Source: JBALVO01 sp036961445 (GTDB taxonomy: Bacteria; Pseudomonadota; Gammaproteobacteria; Pseudomonadales; Halieaceae). From it: a DNA stretch of 55,704 nucleotides. The stretch lies in assembly GCA_036961445.1 (NCBI GenBank), contig JBALVO010000011.1, positions 1 to 55,704 of the forward strand, in the 5' to 3' direction. Both the position numbers and the translations under genes were made by a program. Below the pieces are notes generated by a model. The model did no database searches. It was not told where the DNA came from and was given only the letters and a program-made list of their open reading frames with translations. Positions 43,590 to 53,199 of this stretch are shown here, one piece after another (position 1 is the first letter of the stretch; every line of letters starts with the position of its first letter).

Positions 43590-44813
43590 ATGGACTTTGA
43601 AGATACACCGGAACAAGCTGTTTTTCGCCAGCAAGTCATCTCCTGGCTGGACGCCAACGCGCGCCGCCGCACAGACCATTTAATGCGCGGCATGGAGGGC
43701 GAACAGGCCTTTTTGGAAGCCAAAGACTGGTACCGAAAAAAAGCCGAGGCCGGCTTCGCCTGCCTGAGCTGGCCAAAAGAATACGGCGGCGCAGGCCACA
43801 ACTCGATTTACGATGTGATCTGGTCACAGGAAGTTCAGCACTACGAAACTCGCGACGCGCATTTTGTTATTGGCATCGGCAACTGCGGGCCGGCGATCAT
43901 GCACTTCGCCACCGAACAGGCCAAGCTCGAGCTGCTGCCACGTATGGCCAGTGCCGAAGATGTGTGGTGCCAGTTATTCAGCGAACCCAGCGCTGGCTCT
44001 GACGTGGCAGGTTTGCGCACCAAGGCCGAACCTGATGGCAATAACTGGATTCTCAACGGTCAGAAAATCTGGACCTCAGGCGCCCAGCATTCTGACTACG
44101 GTGTTGTACTGACTCGCACTGACCCGACCGTTTCCAAATATCGCGGGCTCACGCTGTTCATGATCGACATGCGACAGGCCGGAGTGGAAGTTCGCCCGAT
44201 CAAGCAAATGGATGGTGGTACACATTTCAACGAGGTGTTTTTCAACAACGCCGTCGTGCCTGACGCCTACCGCCTGGGCGAAGTTGGCGGAGGTTGGACC
44301 GGCGCCCTTACCGTCTTAATGAGTGAGCGTTTGGCCATCAGCGGCATACAACCAACCGGCTTTCCCCAATTTCTTGATCTTGTGAAATCCCTGGAGCTTA
44401 ACGGTGAAGCCATCGCCAATGACCCTGTTGTGCGCGAGCGTCTGGCCACCTGGTACAGTCAGTATGCGGGCCTGCAGGCAGTCAACAAGCGTATGCTTAC
44501 CGCCGTAGCCAAAGGTGGTATCGCGGGTGCCGAAGCCTCAATGGGCAAACTGGTTGGCGCGGTAATGAATCAGGAAATCGCGAATTTCGCCTGCCAGTTG
44601 TTTGGACAGGCCGGGATTATCCAGGACGAAGCATTGAGCCCGGAACAGGCACATTTCCAAAAGACCGTATTGTTTTCTCCCGGTGTAAGACTGGCAGGCG
44701 GTACCGATGAGGTAATGCGCAATATTCTGGCAGAGCAGGTATTGGGATTGCCCCAGGAGCCGCGGGCAGACAAAGGCATGGCATTTGAGGATATTCCCAC
44801 AGGCGCGCACTAA
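43590..44813 (+). CDS. Acyl-CoA dehydrogenase, longer subunit of pair 2
   Basis: A 407-residue dehydrogenase with QLFSEPSAGSDVAGLRT and GQKIWTSGAQHSDYG in the FAD/substrate region. The C-terminal motif is LAGGTDEVMRNILAEQVL, where the classical Glu is replaced by Gly. Glu246 in VLMSERLAI occupies the isovaleryl-CoA dehydrogenase position and is the likely base. It has GAGGAG upstream. Order within the pair is short-long, the reverse of pair 1. Confidence 0.9.
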   Translation: MDFEDTPEQAVFRQQVISWLDANARRRTDHLMRGMEGEQAFLEAKDWYRKKAEAGFACLSWPKEYGGAGHNSIYDVIWSQEVQHYETRDAHFVIGIGNCGPAIMHFATEQAKLELLPRMASAEDVWCQLFSEPSAGSDVAGLRTKAEPDGNNWILNGQKIWTSGAQHSDYGVVLTRTDPTVSKYRGLTLFMIDMRQAGVEVRPIKQMDGGTHFNEVFFNNAVVPDAYRLGEVGGGWTGALTVLMSERLAISGIQPTGFPQFLDLVKSLELNGEAIANDPVVRERLATWYSQYAGLQAVNKRMLTAVAKGGIAGAEASMGKLVGAVMNQEIANFACQLFGQAGIIQDEALSPEQAHFQKTVLFSPGVRLAGGTDEVMRNILAEQVLGLPQEPRADKGMAFEDIPTGAH

Positions 44814-44900
44814 CGCCAGTGCAACGCTGTTGCCCAGCGGCAGTTTAGCGCAAAAAAACACTATGTTGTGGCAGCCTGCCGCCTGCTAGACTGCCAATCT

Positions 44901-46337
44901 ATGGACACCTCACTCTACGCCCAGATCGCCGCGGTAGTACTGGTGCTGTTTTACGTTATGGCGATCGTCTCAGCACTGGAGGCCATCCTCAAGGCACGAA
45001 CAGCGCAGGGCGCCGTGGCCTGGACGATCTCGCTACTCACCTTCCCGTTGCTCACTGTGCCATTGTACCTGGTGTTTGGCCGCAATAAATTTGATGGCTA
45101 CCTGGAAAAGCGTGAAGCGATAGAGGACGAATCCCTGCGTTTGATAGAGCGCACCAGTGCATCGATACAAGAGCACGTCATTTCCGTATCGCGCGACACG
45201 CCCTTGTACACCAGCCTGTTTAACCTGGCCCGAATGCCGGCAACTTCAGGCAATCACGTTGACTTACTCATAAACGGCGAGCAAACCTTCGACAGTATTT
45301 TGGCCGGGCTGGCTCAAGCTGAGAAATACATCCTGTTCCAGTTCTATATCATTCGTGATGATGATCTGGGCAAACGCCTGTGCCGGGTCATGGCGGACAA
45401 GGCCAAGGCCGGCGTCAAGGTATTTGTGTTGTACGATGAAATTGGTAGCCGGGCCTTTCCGCGCACCCGGCTGCACCAACAACTGCAGATGACCGGCGTC
45501 CAGGTCGCACCCTTCAACACCACCCAGGGACACCGCAATCGCTTTCAGCTGAATTTTCGCAACCACCGCAAGATTGTCGTGGTCGATGGCAAGTACGCCT
45601 GGATTGGTGGCCACAATGTGGGTGATGAATACCTGGGCTTGAAGAAGATGGGCCCCTGGCGCGATACCCATACCCGCTTCCAGGGACCTGCGGTACTGGG
45701 CGCCGAACTTTGCTTTGCCACTGACTGGCATTGGGCCACGAGAAGACCCCTGGATGTCGAATGGAAATTCAAGGGTGAGCGCAAGGGTGATAGTAATGTG
45801 CTGGTGTTCCCATCAGATCCCGCCAGCGAGTATGAAGAGGCCGGGCTGATGTACCATCAGGCTATTGTCGCCGCCCGGAAGCGTATCTGGATTGCCAGTC
45901 CTTACTTTGTGCCAGACCACGGTATCGTTTCCGCCCTGCAACTGGCCGCGCTGCGAGGGGTAGATGTACGGGTTATCATTCCCGACAACCCTGACGGACC
46001 CGTGGTGGCCATGGCTAACTGGTCCTACACACGGGATCTGCTACCCGTTGGGGTAAAGGTGTATCGCTACCGGGACGGCTTTATGCACCAGAAGGTCCTG
46101 CTAATGGACGACCAGGTAGCCGGGGTGGGTACGGCAAATTTCGACAACCGTTCATTCCGCCTTAATTTCGAAATTACCCTGTTGGTTGAGGACGCGGGTT
46201 TTGCCGCGCAAGTGGACAAGATGCTATGCGAGGATATGCAGCGCTGTCGTCAGGTAACTATTGAGGAATTTGAGCATAAGCCAGCCTGGTTCCCGCTGGC
46301 AATGGCAATCGCGCGACTGTTTTCCCCTTTACTATAA
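44901..46337 (+). CDS. cls: Cardiolipin synthase (phospholipase D family)
   Basis: A 478-residue membrane enzyme that joins two phosphatidylglycerols into cardiolipin. Two N-terminal membrane segments (about 8-28 and 40-60) are present. Two HKD motifs follow: HRKIVVVD (His222, Lys224, Asp229) and HQKVLLMD (His396, Lys398, Asp403). The layout and length match ClsA. The ATG at 44901 places the first membrane segment correctly. lrgA follows after 102 bases. Confidence 0.94.
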   Translation: MDTSLYAQIAAVVLVLFYVMAIVSALEAILKARTAQGAVAWTISLLTFPLLTVPLYLVFGRNKFDGYLEKREAIEDESLRLIERTSASIQEHVISVSRDTPLYTSLFNLARMPATSGNHVDLLINGEQTFDSILAGLAQAEKYILFQFYIIRDDDLGKRLCRVMADKAKAGVKVFVLYDEIGSRAFPRTRLHQQLQMTGVQVAPFNTTQGHRNRFQLNFRNHRKIVVVDGKYAWIGGHNVGDEYLGLKKMGPWRDTHTRFQGPAVLGAELCFATDWHWATRRPLDVEWKFKGERKGDSNVLVFPSDPASEYEEAGLMYHQAIVAARKRIWIASPYFVPDHGIVSALQLAALRGVDVRVIIPDNPDGPVVAMANWSYTRDLLPVGVKVYRYRDGFMHQKVLLMDDQVAGVGTANFDNRSFRLNFEITLLVEDAGFAAQVDKMLCEDMQRCRQVTIEEFEHKPAWFPLAMAIARLFSPLL

Positions 46338-46439
46338 GCCCATCGAATCGAGTTTCTGCGCCCAATATGTAGCGTGCATGAACTGCAGTAAACCCGCTGA
46401 CGACGTGACTGGCTCAATTACTATGCAAAGGAATTACCC

Positions 46440-46787
46440 ATGCTGACTTTTTTCACCGTTATATTAAGCTGCCAACTACTGGGCGAAATTCTCGTCGTTG
46501 CCTCCGGCCTACCCTTGCCGGGCCCAGTGGTCGGCATGGCTCTTTTGTTCATTGGCCTGCTGCTCAAAGGCGGGATACCTGAAGGCCTGGATCGCATGGC
46601 AGACGGCCTGTTGTCACACCTGTCCCTACTTTTCGTGCCGGCAGGTGTCGGCGTCATGCTACATGCGCAGCTGATAGGCAGCGAGCTGCTGCCGCTGGCG
46701 GCCTCCATCATCGGCAGCACAATGATCACCATTGTAGTCACCGCCTGGATCATGCAATCACTGTCGCGTAACAGTGCAGCACGATGA
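46440..46787 (+). CDS. lrgA: CidA/LrgA family membrane protein
   Basis: A 115-residue holin-like protein with four hydrophobic segments and the family text SGLPLPGPVVGMALLF and HLSLLFVPAGVGVM. LrgA/CidA proteins influence murein hydrolase activity and, with LrgB, have been linked to transport of pyruvate-like compounds. The ATG at 46440 has AAGGAA upstream. It overlaps lrgB as ATGA. Confidence 0.88.
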   Translation: MLTFFTVILSCQLLGEILVVASGLPLPGPVVGMALLFIGLLLKGGIPEGLDRMADGLLSHLSLLFVPAGVGVMLHAQLIGSELLPLAASIIGSTMITIVVTAWIMQSLSRNSAAR

Positions 46788-47503
46788 ACGATAATTTACA
46801 GTCGGTATGGGTCTATCTTGCCGCCAGCCCATTGCTGGCATTGACGTTGACCCTGGTGGCCTACCAGTGTGGGATGTGGCTATACAACAAGAGCGGGCAA
46901 AACCCGATGATTAACCCGGTACTCATAGCCGTGATAGCAATCGTGGCGCTGCTATCTATCACTGCAACGGACTACAACACCTACTTCAGTGGCGCCCAGT
47001 TCGTACACTTTCTCCTGGGACCAGCCACCGTCGCATTGGCCATTCCTTTGTATCGGCAAATACAAAAGGTCCGCCAATCTCTGTTCGCTATCAGTATCGC
47101 GGTATTTTTTGGCTCGCTGACAGCAGCCATAAGTGGCGTAGGTATCGCCTGGCTGTTGGGCGCATCCACACAAACACTGTTATCCATCGCACCTAAATCG
47201 GTCACTACACCGGTGGCCATGGGTATTGCAGAACAACTGGGTGGGTTGCCAACACTGACCGCCGTGGTCGTTATTCTAACCGGCATTACCGGCGCCATGA
47301 CCGCCACCCGTTTGCTAAAGCTGGCACGCATTGACGACCCCAGAGCCAGCGGCCTGGCCATCGGCATTGCCTCACACGGCATTGGCACTGCCAGGGCATT
47401 CCAGATCAATGAAGTCGCGGGCGCATTTTCAGGCCTGGCCATGGGACTCAACGCATTGGCAACCGCTATCCTGGTGCCACTGCTGTTCCAGCTGTTTGGC
47501 TAG
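46784..47503 (+). CDS. lrgB: LrgB family membrane protein
   Basis: A 239-residue inner-membrane protein with multiple hydrophobic segments and the signatures NPVLIAV, PKSVTTPVAMGIAEQLGG and SHGIGTARAFQ. It is translationally coupled to lrgA by an ATGA overlap. The pair probably forms one membrane complex. It converges on the sodium-dependent transporter. Confidence 0.9.
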   Translation: MNDNLQSVWVYLAASPLLALTLTLVAYQCGMWLYNKSGQNPMINPVLIAVIAIVALLSITATDYNTYFSGAQFVHFLLGPATVALAIPLYRQIQKVRQSLFAISIAVFFGSLTAAISGVGIAWLLGASTQTLLSIAPKSVTTPVAMGIAEQLGGLPTLTAVVVILTGITGAMTATRLLKLARIDDPRASGLAIGIASHGIGTARAFQINEVAGAFSGLAMGLNALATAILVPLLFQLFG

Positions 47504-47533
47504 TGCCCACTTAAAGCGCCCGGTGCTGCCGGC

Positions 47534-48883
47534 TTAGCCAATAACACCCATGACAAAAATCACCAGTACCGCCGGTGGCACCACAAAGCGGATCAGGAAG
47601 TGCCAGATCTCATAGGTGACGGCATTGAGAGAGGTCAATTCGTCGCGAGTGACTTCCTTTTTCACCACCCAGCCAGCGAACACAGCGATCAACAAGCCAC
47701 CCACTGGCAACAGAATCTTGGTGGAGAAGTAATCCATGACATCGTTAAAATTCTTGCCACCCACGGCCAGGTCGCCGATCAGGTTATAGGACATAATGCT
47801 CAATATGCTGAACACGGCGACCGAGCCTACCACCAATAACGCGCTCTTATGTCGCGGTATGCCAAAGTGCTCCCCCACCCAGGCGTTAACACTCTCCACC
47901 AGGCCCACCATTGACGTGATACCCGCCACCGACAGCATCAGGAAAAACAACACACTGAACAAATGACCACCTGGCATTTGAGCAAAAGCCACCGGCAGTG
48001 TCTGGAAGATCAGGCCAGCACCCGCTGCCGGATCCAGGCCGTAATAAAACACGGCGGGGAATATCACCAGGCCGGCCAGCAACGCCACGCCGGTGTCTGC
48101 TATCACGATTATCAGCACCGACTGAGTGATGGAAATCGATTTTGGCAGATAGGAGCCGAAGGTCATCATGCCCCCCATGGCGACACCAATGGAGAAAAAA
48201 GCCTGGCCAATCGCCGCCAACACGGTGGCGAAACCGATCTTGCTAAAATCCGGTGTAAACAGCCATTGCACAGCCTCGTCAAAACCACCGGCAAAGTAAT
48301 TATAACCAGCCAGACCTAACAGCAGCATGAACATCAACGGCATCATCACACTCACCGCCCGTTCAATACCGCCCTGAATACCGGAGTAGATAATCCAACC
48401 GGTAATCGCCAGACCCACCAGAGTCCAAAAGAGCATGCCCAGATTACTATCGAGTACACTAGCGAATTCCGCATTGGCGGCTACCGCATCAATGCCACTA
48501 AAGCCGGTGGTCACCGCCTTGAAGAAGTACCACAGCACCCAACCAACCACCACCGCATATACGATTTCGATGGTATAGGCAGCGATCAAGCCCATACCGC
48601 CTACCCATTTCCAGTGTGAGGACCTGCCACTCTCCTTGGCGACAGTGGCCATGGCCGAGGTGGGGCTACCCTGGCCGCGACGACCGATCAGCAATTCCGC
48701 CATAAGAATGGGCACGCCAATGCCAAAGGCACAGGCCAGGTAGACCAGTACAAAGGCCGCGCCACCGTTCTCGCCGGTGACATAGGGGAACCGCCAGATA
48801 TTGCCCAGCCCCACGGCAAAACCTACCGAGGCCATAAGGAATGCAAAACGGGATGACCATTGTCCGCCGCCAGCTGCAGCCAT
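47534..48883 (-). CDS. Sodium-dependent transporter of the NSS/SNF family
   Basis: A 449-residue transporter with 11-12 membrane segments. The first helix carries the family motif FLMASVGFAVGLGNIWRFPYVTGENGGAAFVLVYL, which contributes the two sodium sites, and ALLAGLVIFPAVFYYG and SGIQGGIERAVSVMMP follow. Bacterial members carry amino acids or related compounds. The substrate is not predictable here. The ATG at 48883 has GGAGAA upstream. Confidence 0.92.
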   Translation of the reverse strand: MAAAGGGQWSSRFAFLMASVGFAVGLGNIWRFPYVTGENGGAAFVLVYLACAFGIGVPILMAELLIGRRGQGSPTSAMATVAKESGRSSHWKWVGGMGLIAAYTIEIVYAVVVGWVLWYFFKAVTTGFSGIDAVAANAEFASVLDSNLGMLFWTLVGLAITGWIIYSGIQGGIERAVSVMMPLMFMLLLGLAGYNYFAGGFDEAVQWLFTPDFSKIGFATVLAAIGQAFFSIGVAMGGMMTFGSYLPKSISITQSVLIIVIADTGVALLAGLVIFPAVFYYGLDPAAGAGLIFQTLPVAFAQMPGGHLFSVLFFLMLSVAGITSMVGLVESVNAWVGEHFGIPRHKSALLVVGSVAVFSILSIMSYNLIGDLAVGGKNFNDVMDYFSTKILLPVGGLLIAVFAGWVVKKEVTRDELTSLNAVTYEIWHFLIRFVVPPAVLVIFVMGVIG

Positions 48884-48942
48884 GGGTAATTCTCCAGCGT
48901 TATTTATTATTCAGTCCAGTCTACACAAACTGGAGGTATTAT

Positions 48943-50730
48943 TCAGGCGCTAACCGCGGTGGTGGCCGCTATCAGCCAGTCCTTATCCGCGCCCTGTAGC
49001 AAGGGGCCTGTGGTGGCAAGAACCCGCTGATGATAGTCATTCAGCCAGGTCAATTCCCCCTGGGTCATCAGGCTGGTATCAAGCATGCGCTTATCAAACG
49101 GCACCAGAGTAATTGCCTCGAACTCCAGCATCGGCGTCTCGCCGTTGGCTTGCTGCGCCTCGCGCACGACTACCAGGTTCTCACAGCGCATGCCAAAGGC
49201 GCCCGCGCGGTAATATCCAGGTTCGTTACTGATAATCATGCCGGGGCGCAACGCCACCGCATTATGCTGCTTGGAGATACGCTGGGGCGCCTCATGCACG
49301 CTCAAAAAAGCGCCCACACCATGCCCGGTACCATGATCATAATCAAACCCCTCCTGCCACAAAAACTGCCTGGCCAGCACATCCAGCTGAGTGCCAGTAG
49401 TGCCGCGGGGAAAGCGCGCCTGATCCAGAGCGATATGCCCTTTTAATACCAGGGTGAACATACGACGCACATCAGCTCCGGGGTCACCTATTGCTACCGT
49501 GCGAGTAATATCAGTCGTGCCATCGGTGTACTGGCCGCCACTGTCGACCAGGTACGCTGTATTCATTTCCACCGGGGCCGGGACGTTGTTCATGTGGTTA
49601 TAGTGGCACATGGCCGCGTTGGCGCCAGCCGCCGAAATCGTATCAAACGAGCCCTCGTGAAAGTGTTCACCCATCTGGCGAAACGAAAACAACTTGTCGC
49701 TGAGACTGGCCTCATCGTGCGAGCACCCCGCTGCGACCTCCGCATCCAGCCAGGCCAGAAAGCGAATCTCCGCCACAGCGTCACGCACATGCGCACGACG
49801 AGTACCGGCCAACTCCACCGGGTTTTTGCAGGCCTTGGGAATCAGCACCGGGTCTTCCCCCGCTACCAGAAGAGCGCCACCTCGCTCCAGCACAAGTTGT
49901 GTCCAGGCATTGGCGCCATGGCTATCGGCCAGTACTTTGCGGCCTGAATAGGTCGCCAGTACCGCCGCGGCATCAGACTCCGGCAGTACGCTTACCCCAG
50001 AACCGACATGCGCGGAAAACCCGTCTGGAATGCGACCGGGCGCAACAAACAGTGTCACTTCGGCGGATGCATGCAGTAAGGCAAAACTCTGTACCACCGG
50101 CAACTGCGGCAGGTCGGTACCGCGGATGTTCAGCAACCAGCTTACTGAATCAGGAGCAAAGATCAGTGCGGCGTCACAACCGCGCTCTGATACCACCTGC
50201 GCAATGCGCTGGCGCTTGTTACTACTGGATTCACCGGTGAAGGATTCTGCCAGCAACATCGCCGGAAGCACTCGCGGGGCGGGCCGATCCGTCCAGCAAC
50301 GGTCGACCAGGTTATCACTGTCGGCAATCAACTCCAGCCCTGCATCGGTCAGGGTTTTACCGGTTTCCCGATACCAATGCAGGCTATGCAACCGCGGATC
50401 ACAGGCCACCCTGGCGGACGCTGGTAACTCCCGGGTGAGCCACTGTGCGTGTGGATCATCCGCCAGGTGCAGGTATTCAAATAGATCCGGGGAGACTTCA
50501 CTGCGCACCTGCACGGTGTAACGGCCGTCTACAAAAATCGCTGCTTTGTGTGGCAGTACCACGGCCACGCCAGCCGAGCCGGTAAAACCGGAAATCCACA
50601 GCAGCCGTTCATTGTGGGCGGGAATATATTCGCCCAGATACTCGTCTGCCCGCGGAATTACCAGGGCATCATAACCAGCCTGGGCCATCAGTTCACGCAG
50701 GGACTCAAGACGTTGTTCAATAATATTCAT
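48943..50730 (-). CDS. Xaa-Pro aminopeptidase P (M24B, three-domain form)
   Basis: A 595-residue metallopeptidase that removes N-terminal residues before proline. Two creatinase-like N-terminal domains (about 1-310) precede the pita-bread domain. Metal ligands are visible in AYLVDSGGQYTDGTTDITRT (two Asp), GTGHGVG (His), NEPGYY (Glu) and EFEAITLVP (Glu). The three-domain form, longer than E. coli PepP (441 residues), is the eukaryote-like AMPP type also seen in many bacteria. All ligands are intact. Confidence 0.93.
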   Translation of the reverse strand: MNIIEQRLESLRELMAQAGYDALVIPRADEYLGEYIPAHNERLLWISGFTGSAGVAVVLPHKAAIFVDGRYTVQVRSEVSPDLFEYLHLADDPHAQWLTRELPASARVACDPRLHSLHWYRETGKTLTDAGLELIADSDNLVDRCWTDRPAPRVLPAMLLAESFTGESSSNKRQRIAQVVSERGCDAALIFAPDSVSWLLNIRGTDLPQLPVVQSFALLHASAEVTLFVAPGRIPDGFSAHVGSGVSVLPESDAAAVLATYSGRKVLADSHGANAWTQLVLERGGALLVAGEDPVLIPKACKNPVELAGTRRAHVRDAVAEIRFLAWLDAEVAAGCSHDEASLSDKLFSFRQMGEHFHEGSFDTISAAGANAAMCHYNHMNNVPAPVEMNTAYLVDSGGQYTDGTTDITRTVAIGDPGADVRRMFTLVLKGHIALDQARFPRGTTGTQLDVLARQFLWQEGFDYDHGTGHGVGAFLSVHEAPQRISKQHNAVALRPGMIISNEPGYYRAGAFGMRCENLVVVREAQQANGETPMLEFEAITLVPFDKRMLDTSLMTQGELTWLNDYHQRVLATTGPLLQGADKDWLIAATTAVSA

Positions 50731-50811
50731 AGCAGGTATCTATCGGAGTGTGTGAGGTGTATTACGCGGCAAGTGTAGCTGAATTATCCCGCCACGTTAG
50801 TTTAAACCGGG

Positions 50812-52134
50812 TCAGCCCGCCATAGGCTTGCGGGTAATTGAGTCCGCCAGTTCCCGCGCCGCTTTGAGCTTTGATTGAAAGTCGGGATTACCGGCCGCAG
50901 ATGCCACTGGCTGGCTGGAGAACCAGACCATAACAGTATCCGCACTGCGGTTGATATAGATGACCTGCCCATGGATCCCCACGGCACAAAATTCACCTTT
51001 TTTCTCATCCAGCACCCACCACATATTATGATAGGCCAACCAGGGGTCATTGCCGTATTTGGCATTGGCCGCCATATTAGCGCGCAGCGTGTCGTCGATA
51101 GCCAGTGTTGCGTCTATCCATTGTGCCGGGATAATCTGCTCACCGTGGAATTCGCCCCGGTCGCGAATCATCATGCCAAAACGGGCAGCATCCCTGGCAG
51201 TCGTATTCATTCCGCCGGTTACCACCGGCATATAGGCTCGATCTACCGCTATGAAGGCATCATGCTCCACGCCCAGCTTTGCCCAGAGATGCTGCTGCAC
51301 GTAATCCTGAAAGCTCTGGCCACTGATCCGCGCGATCAACCAGCCCAGTAAATCTGCATTACTGGAGTTGTAATCAAAGGCAGCCCCCGGCTGTAGTGCC
51401 AAATCGGGTTTGACGAACTTCACCAAAAAGTCGTGAACCCCGTATATATCGCTATTTCCAGGCTGGGCGTCTGCTGCGCCAGGCAACCAGGCCATATTCA
51501 GTGCAGGGGCATAAAAGCGGGAAAAATCCGCATTTAAATCGGTATAGTTTTCTTTGAAATCTATCGCCGTAGCGTGATCCAGTACCTGCTGAATCGTTAC
51601 GCGTTCAAAACCACTACCGCGTAACTCGGGAATATATTTTGTTGGTGACGCCTGCAAATCGACTTTACCTTCGGCAACCAACACACCAAATGCGGTGCTT
51701 GCCAGAGATTTAGTCATGGAAAACCAGATATGCTGCGCGTGGGCACCGAACCCATTAAAGTAAGCCTCATGCAGCAGGCGACTGCCCTGCACTATTACCA
51801 GACCGTCGGCATAATTCGCTTCAAACAACGCATCGAAACTCAGTGTGCGACCGTGCAAGTCGGTGAACTCGCGCTCGCCTAACTCCGGACGCAGCGGGCC
51901 GGGCAACGGACGAATGTCACCCTGGCGCGGAATCATCACCACATTCAGCGGTGCCCCGGCATTGCGAAACGCCCATTGACTCATAGGGTAATCTCGATAA
52001 TTACCCATGGTGACCTGTGACTCGCGCGAGGGCGGCACGCCCTGCATGGGCTCTATAGCATCCTGCTGAGCACCAACAATGGGCGAGAGCATGACCGAGA
52101 ACACAACGATAAACAGAGCAGAGAAAGGGCGCAT
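50812..52134 (-). CDS. Serine hydrolase of the beta-lactamase/esterase class C family
   Basis: A 440-residue exported hydrolase. The signal peptide covers residues 1-22 (cleaving near VGAQQ). The SxxK motif is SMTK (Ser139, Lys142), the Tyr motif is YNSSNAD, and the C-terminal triad element HGQ stands in for KTG (VGIHGQVIYI). HxG-type variants are typical of EstB-like esterases and 6-aminohexanoate-dimer hydrolase relatives rather than true beta-lactamases. The ATG at 52134 follows the rubredoxin stop by 12 bases. Confidence 0.85.
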   Translation of the reverse strand: MRPFSALFIVVFSVMLSPIVGAQQDAIEPMQGVPPSRESQVTMGNYRDYPMSQWAFRNAGAPLNVVMIPRQGDIRPLPGPLRPELGEREFTDLHGRTLSFDALFEANYADGLVIVQGSRLLHEAYFNGFGAHAQHIWFSMTKSLASTAFGVLVAEGKVDLQASPTKYIPELRGSGFERVTIQQVLDHATAIDFKENYTDLNADFSRFYAPALNMAWLPGAADAQPGNSDIYGVHDFLVKFVKPDLALQPGAAFDYNSSNADLLGWLIARISGQSFQDYVQQHLWAKLGVEHDAFIAVDRAYMPVVTGGMNTTARDAARFGMMIRDRGEFHGEQIIPAQWIDATLAIDDTLRANMAANAKYGNDPWLAYHNMWWVLDEKKGEFCAVGIHGQVIYINRSADTVMVWFSSQPVASAAGNPDFQSKLKAARELADSITRKPMAG

Positions 52135-52146
52135 ATTGATTACCTG

Positions 52147-52326
52147 TTATTCTTCATAGAGGTCAAAATCAGATTTGGAGATACCACAATCTGGACACTC
52201 CCAGTCCTCGGGTAGGTCTTCCCAACGCGTTCCCGGGGCAATGCCATCATCGGGCAAGCCCTCGGCTTCATCGTAGATAAAACCGCAGATCACACACTCG
52301 TACTTCTTGTAATCGGTATCACTCAT
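52147..52326 (-). CDS. Rubredoxin
   Basis: A 59-residue iron protein read directly from the minus strand. Two iron-binding Cys pairs are present: YECVICGFIYD (Cys11, Cys14) and ECPDCGISKSDF (Cys44, Cys47), with the conserved DGIAPGTRWEDLP between. Rubredoxins shuttle single electrons, for example to alkane hydroxylases, rubrerythrins or other oxidoreductases. No obvious partner lies nearby. It starts at ATG 52326 and ends 12 bases before the serine hydrolase on the same strand, so the two are probably transcribed together. Confidence 0.93.
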   Translation of the reverse strand: MSDTDYKKYECVICGFIYDEAEGLPDDGIAPGTRWEDLPEDWECPDCGISKSDFDLYEE

Positions 52327-52448
52327 TATTTATTCTCTTGCTATAAATCTAAAAATGGATGGTATTGCCAGATGCAACAACAAACAAAAATTATACGACA
52401 GTATTTACAGGGTTGGCGCTTGCATGGTCGACACAGCTAAACCACACC

Positions 52449-53192
52449 CTATAAATCGCCGTCAAGCTTGACCCGATAGCCGCCGGACTCAGGTGCCGCT
52501 ATCAGCGACAATGCCTGCTCCAACCTGGCATCCATGGGCAACTGACTGCTTACCTGGACATCCACTGCGTAGTTCTTTCCCTGCAACTGTGCCGTGCCAC
52601 TGGCGTCCAACGGTCCAGAAACAGTCACTACCTGGGCCTGCAAAAGATCCCCGGGGGCCTGTTGAAAATCAAGCGCGTATGTACCCAGAGGCATCAAACC
52701 CTGGGGCGATTGCCAACCACCGTTTTGCCATACTAACCGGCCGGCGCCACTGTGCGGCAACCCATCACGCAACTGTAAGTCCTGCAATTGCGCCGATAGC
52801 GTTCCGGTCAAGGCGACCGGAATAAACTGGCGCAATAAATCCGCAGATACTGCCGCCTCGAATTCATGCAGATCGATATCCCGCTGCCCGCGCAAAACCA
52901 CCTCGCCCGCAATAAGCTGATCACCCCAGGCGCTGTTTAGCGTCAAACGCGGTGCCAGTAGCAAGATAGAAAAGGGATCCAGCGACCACTGTACTGCACC
53001 CAGATGCAGGTAACCCGGTCCGATCTGCACCAGTGCGCGGCTCGCACTGCCACGCCACACGGTGCCACTATATCCTTGCATAAGCACCTGCTGGCCTGGA
53101 ATAAACAGACCCAGCAGGCGGGCCGGGGCAGATACCACAAGACTAACAAGTAACAGTACCGCCAGGGCGATAGCCCAGGTAAATCGCGCCAT
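52449..53192 (-). CDS. gspN: Type II secretion system protein N
   Basis: A 247-residue inner-membrane protein. One N-terminal membrane segment (about residues 5-27) is followed by a periplasmic beta-rich domain with GYSGTVWRGSA and LGAVQWSLDP, the GspN signature. The ATG at 53192 starts just before the membrane segment; the longer frame overlaps gspM and is not needed. GspN is an accessory subunit, placed as expected after gspM. Confidence 0.88.
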   Translation of the reverse strand: MARFTWAIALAVLLLVSLVVSAPARLLGLFIPGQQVLMQGYSGTVWRGSASRALVQIGPGYLHLGAVQWSLDPFSILLLAPRLTLNSAWGDQLIAGEVVLRGQRDIDLHEFEAAVSADLLRQFIPVALTGTLSAQLQDLQLRDGLPHSGAGRLVWQNGGWQSPQGLMPLGTYALDFQQAPGDLLQAQVVTVSGPLDASGTAQLQGKNYAVDVQVSSQLPMDARLEQALSLIAAPESGGYRVKLDGDL

Positions 53193-53199
53193 TATTGCC

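Noticed and set aside
50812..52134. Class C beta-lactamase
   Set aside because: SxxK and the Tyr motif are present, but the third element is HGQ in place of KTG, as in esterase-type relatives.
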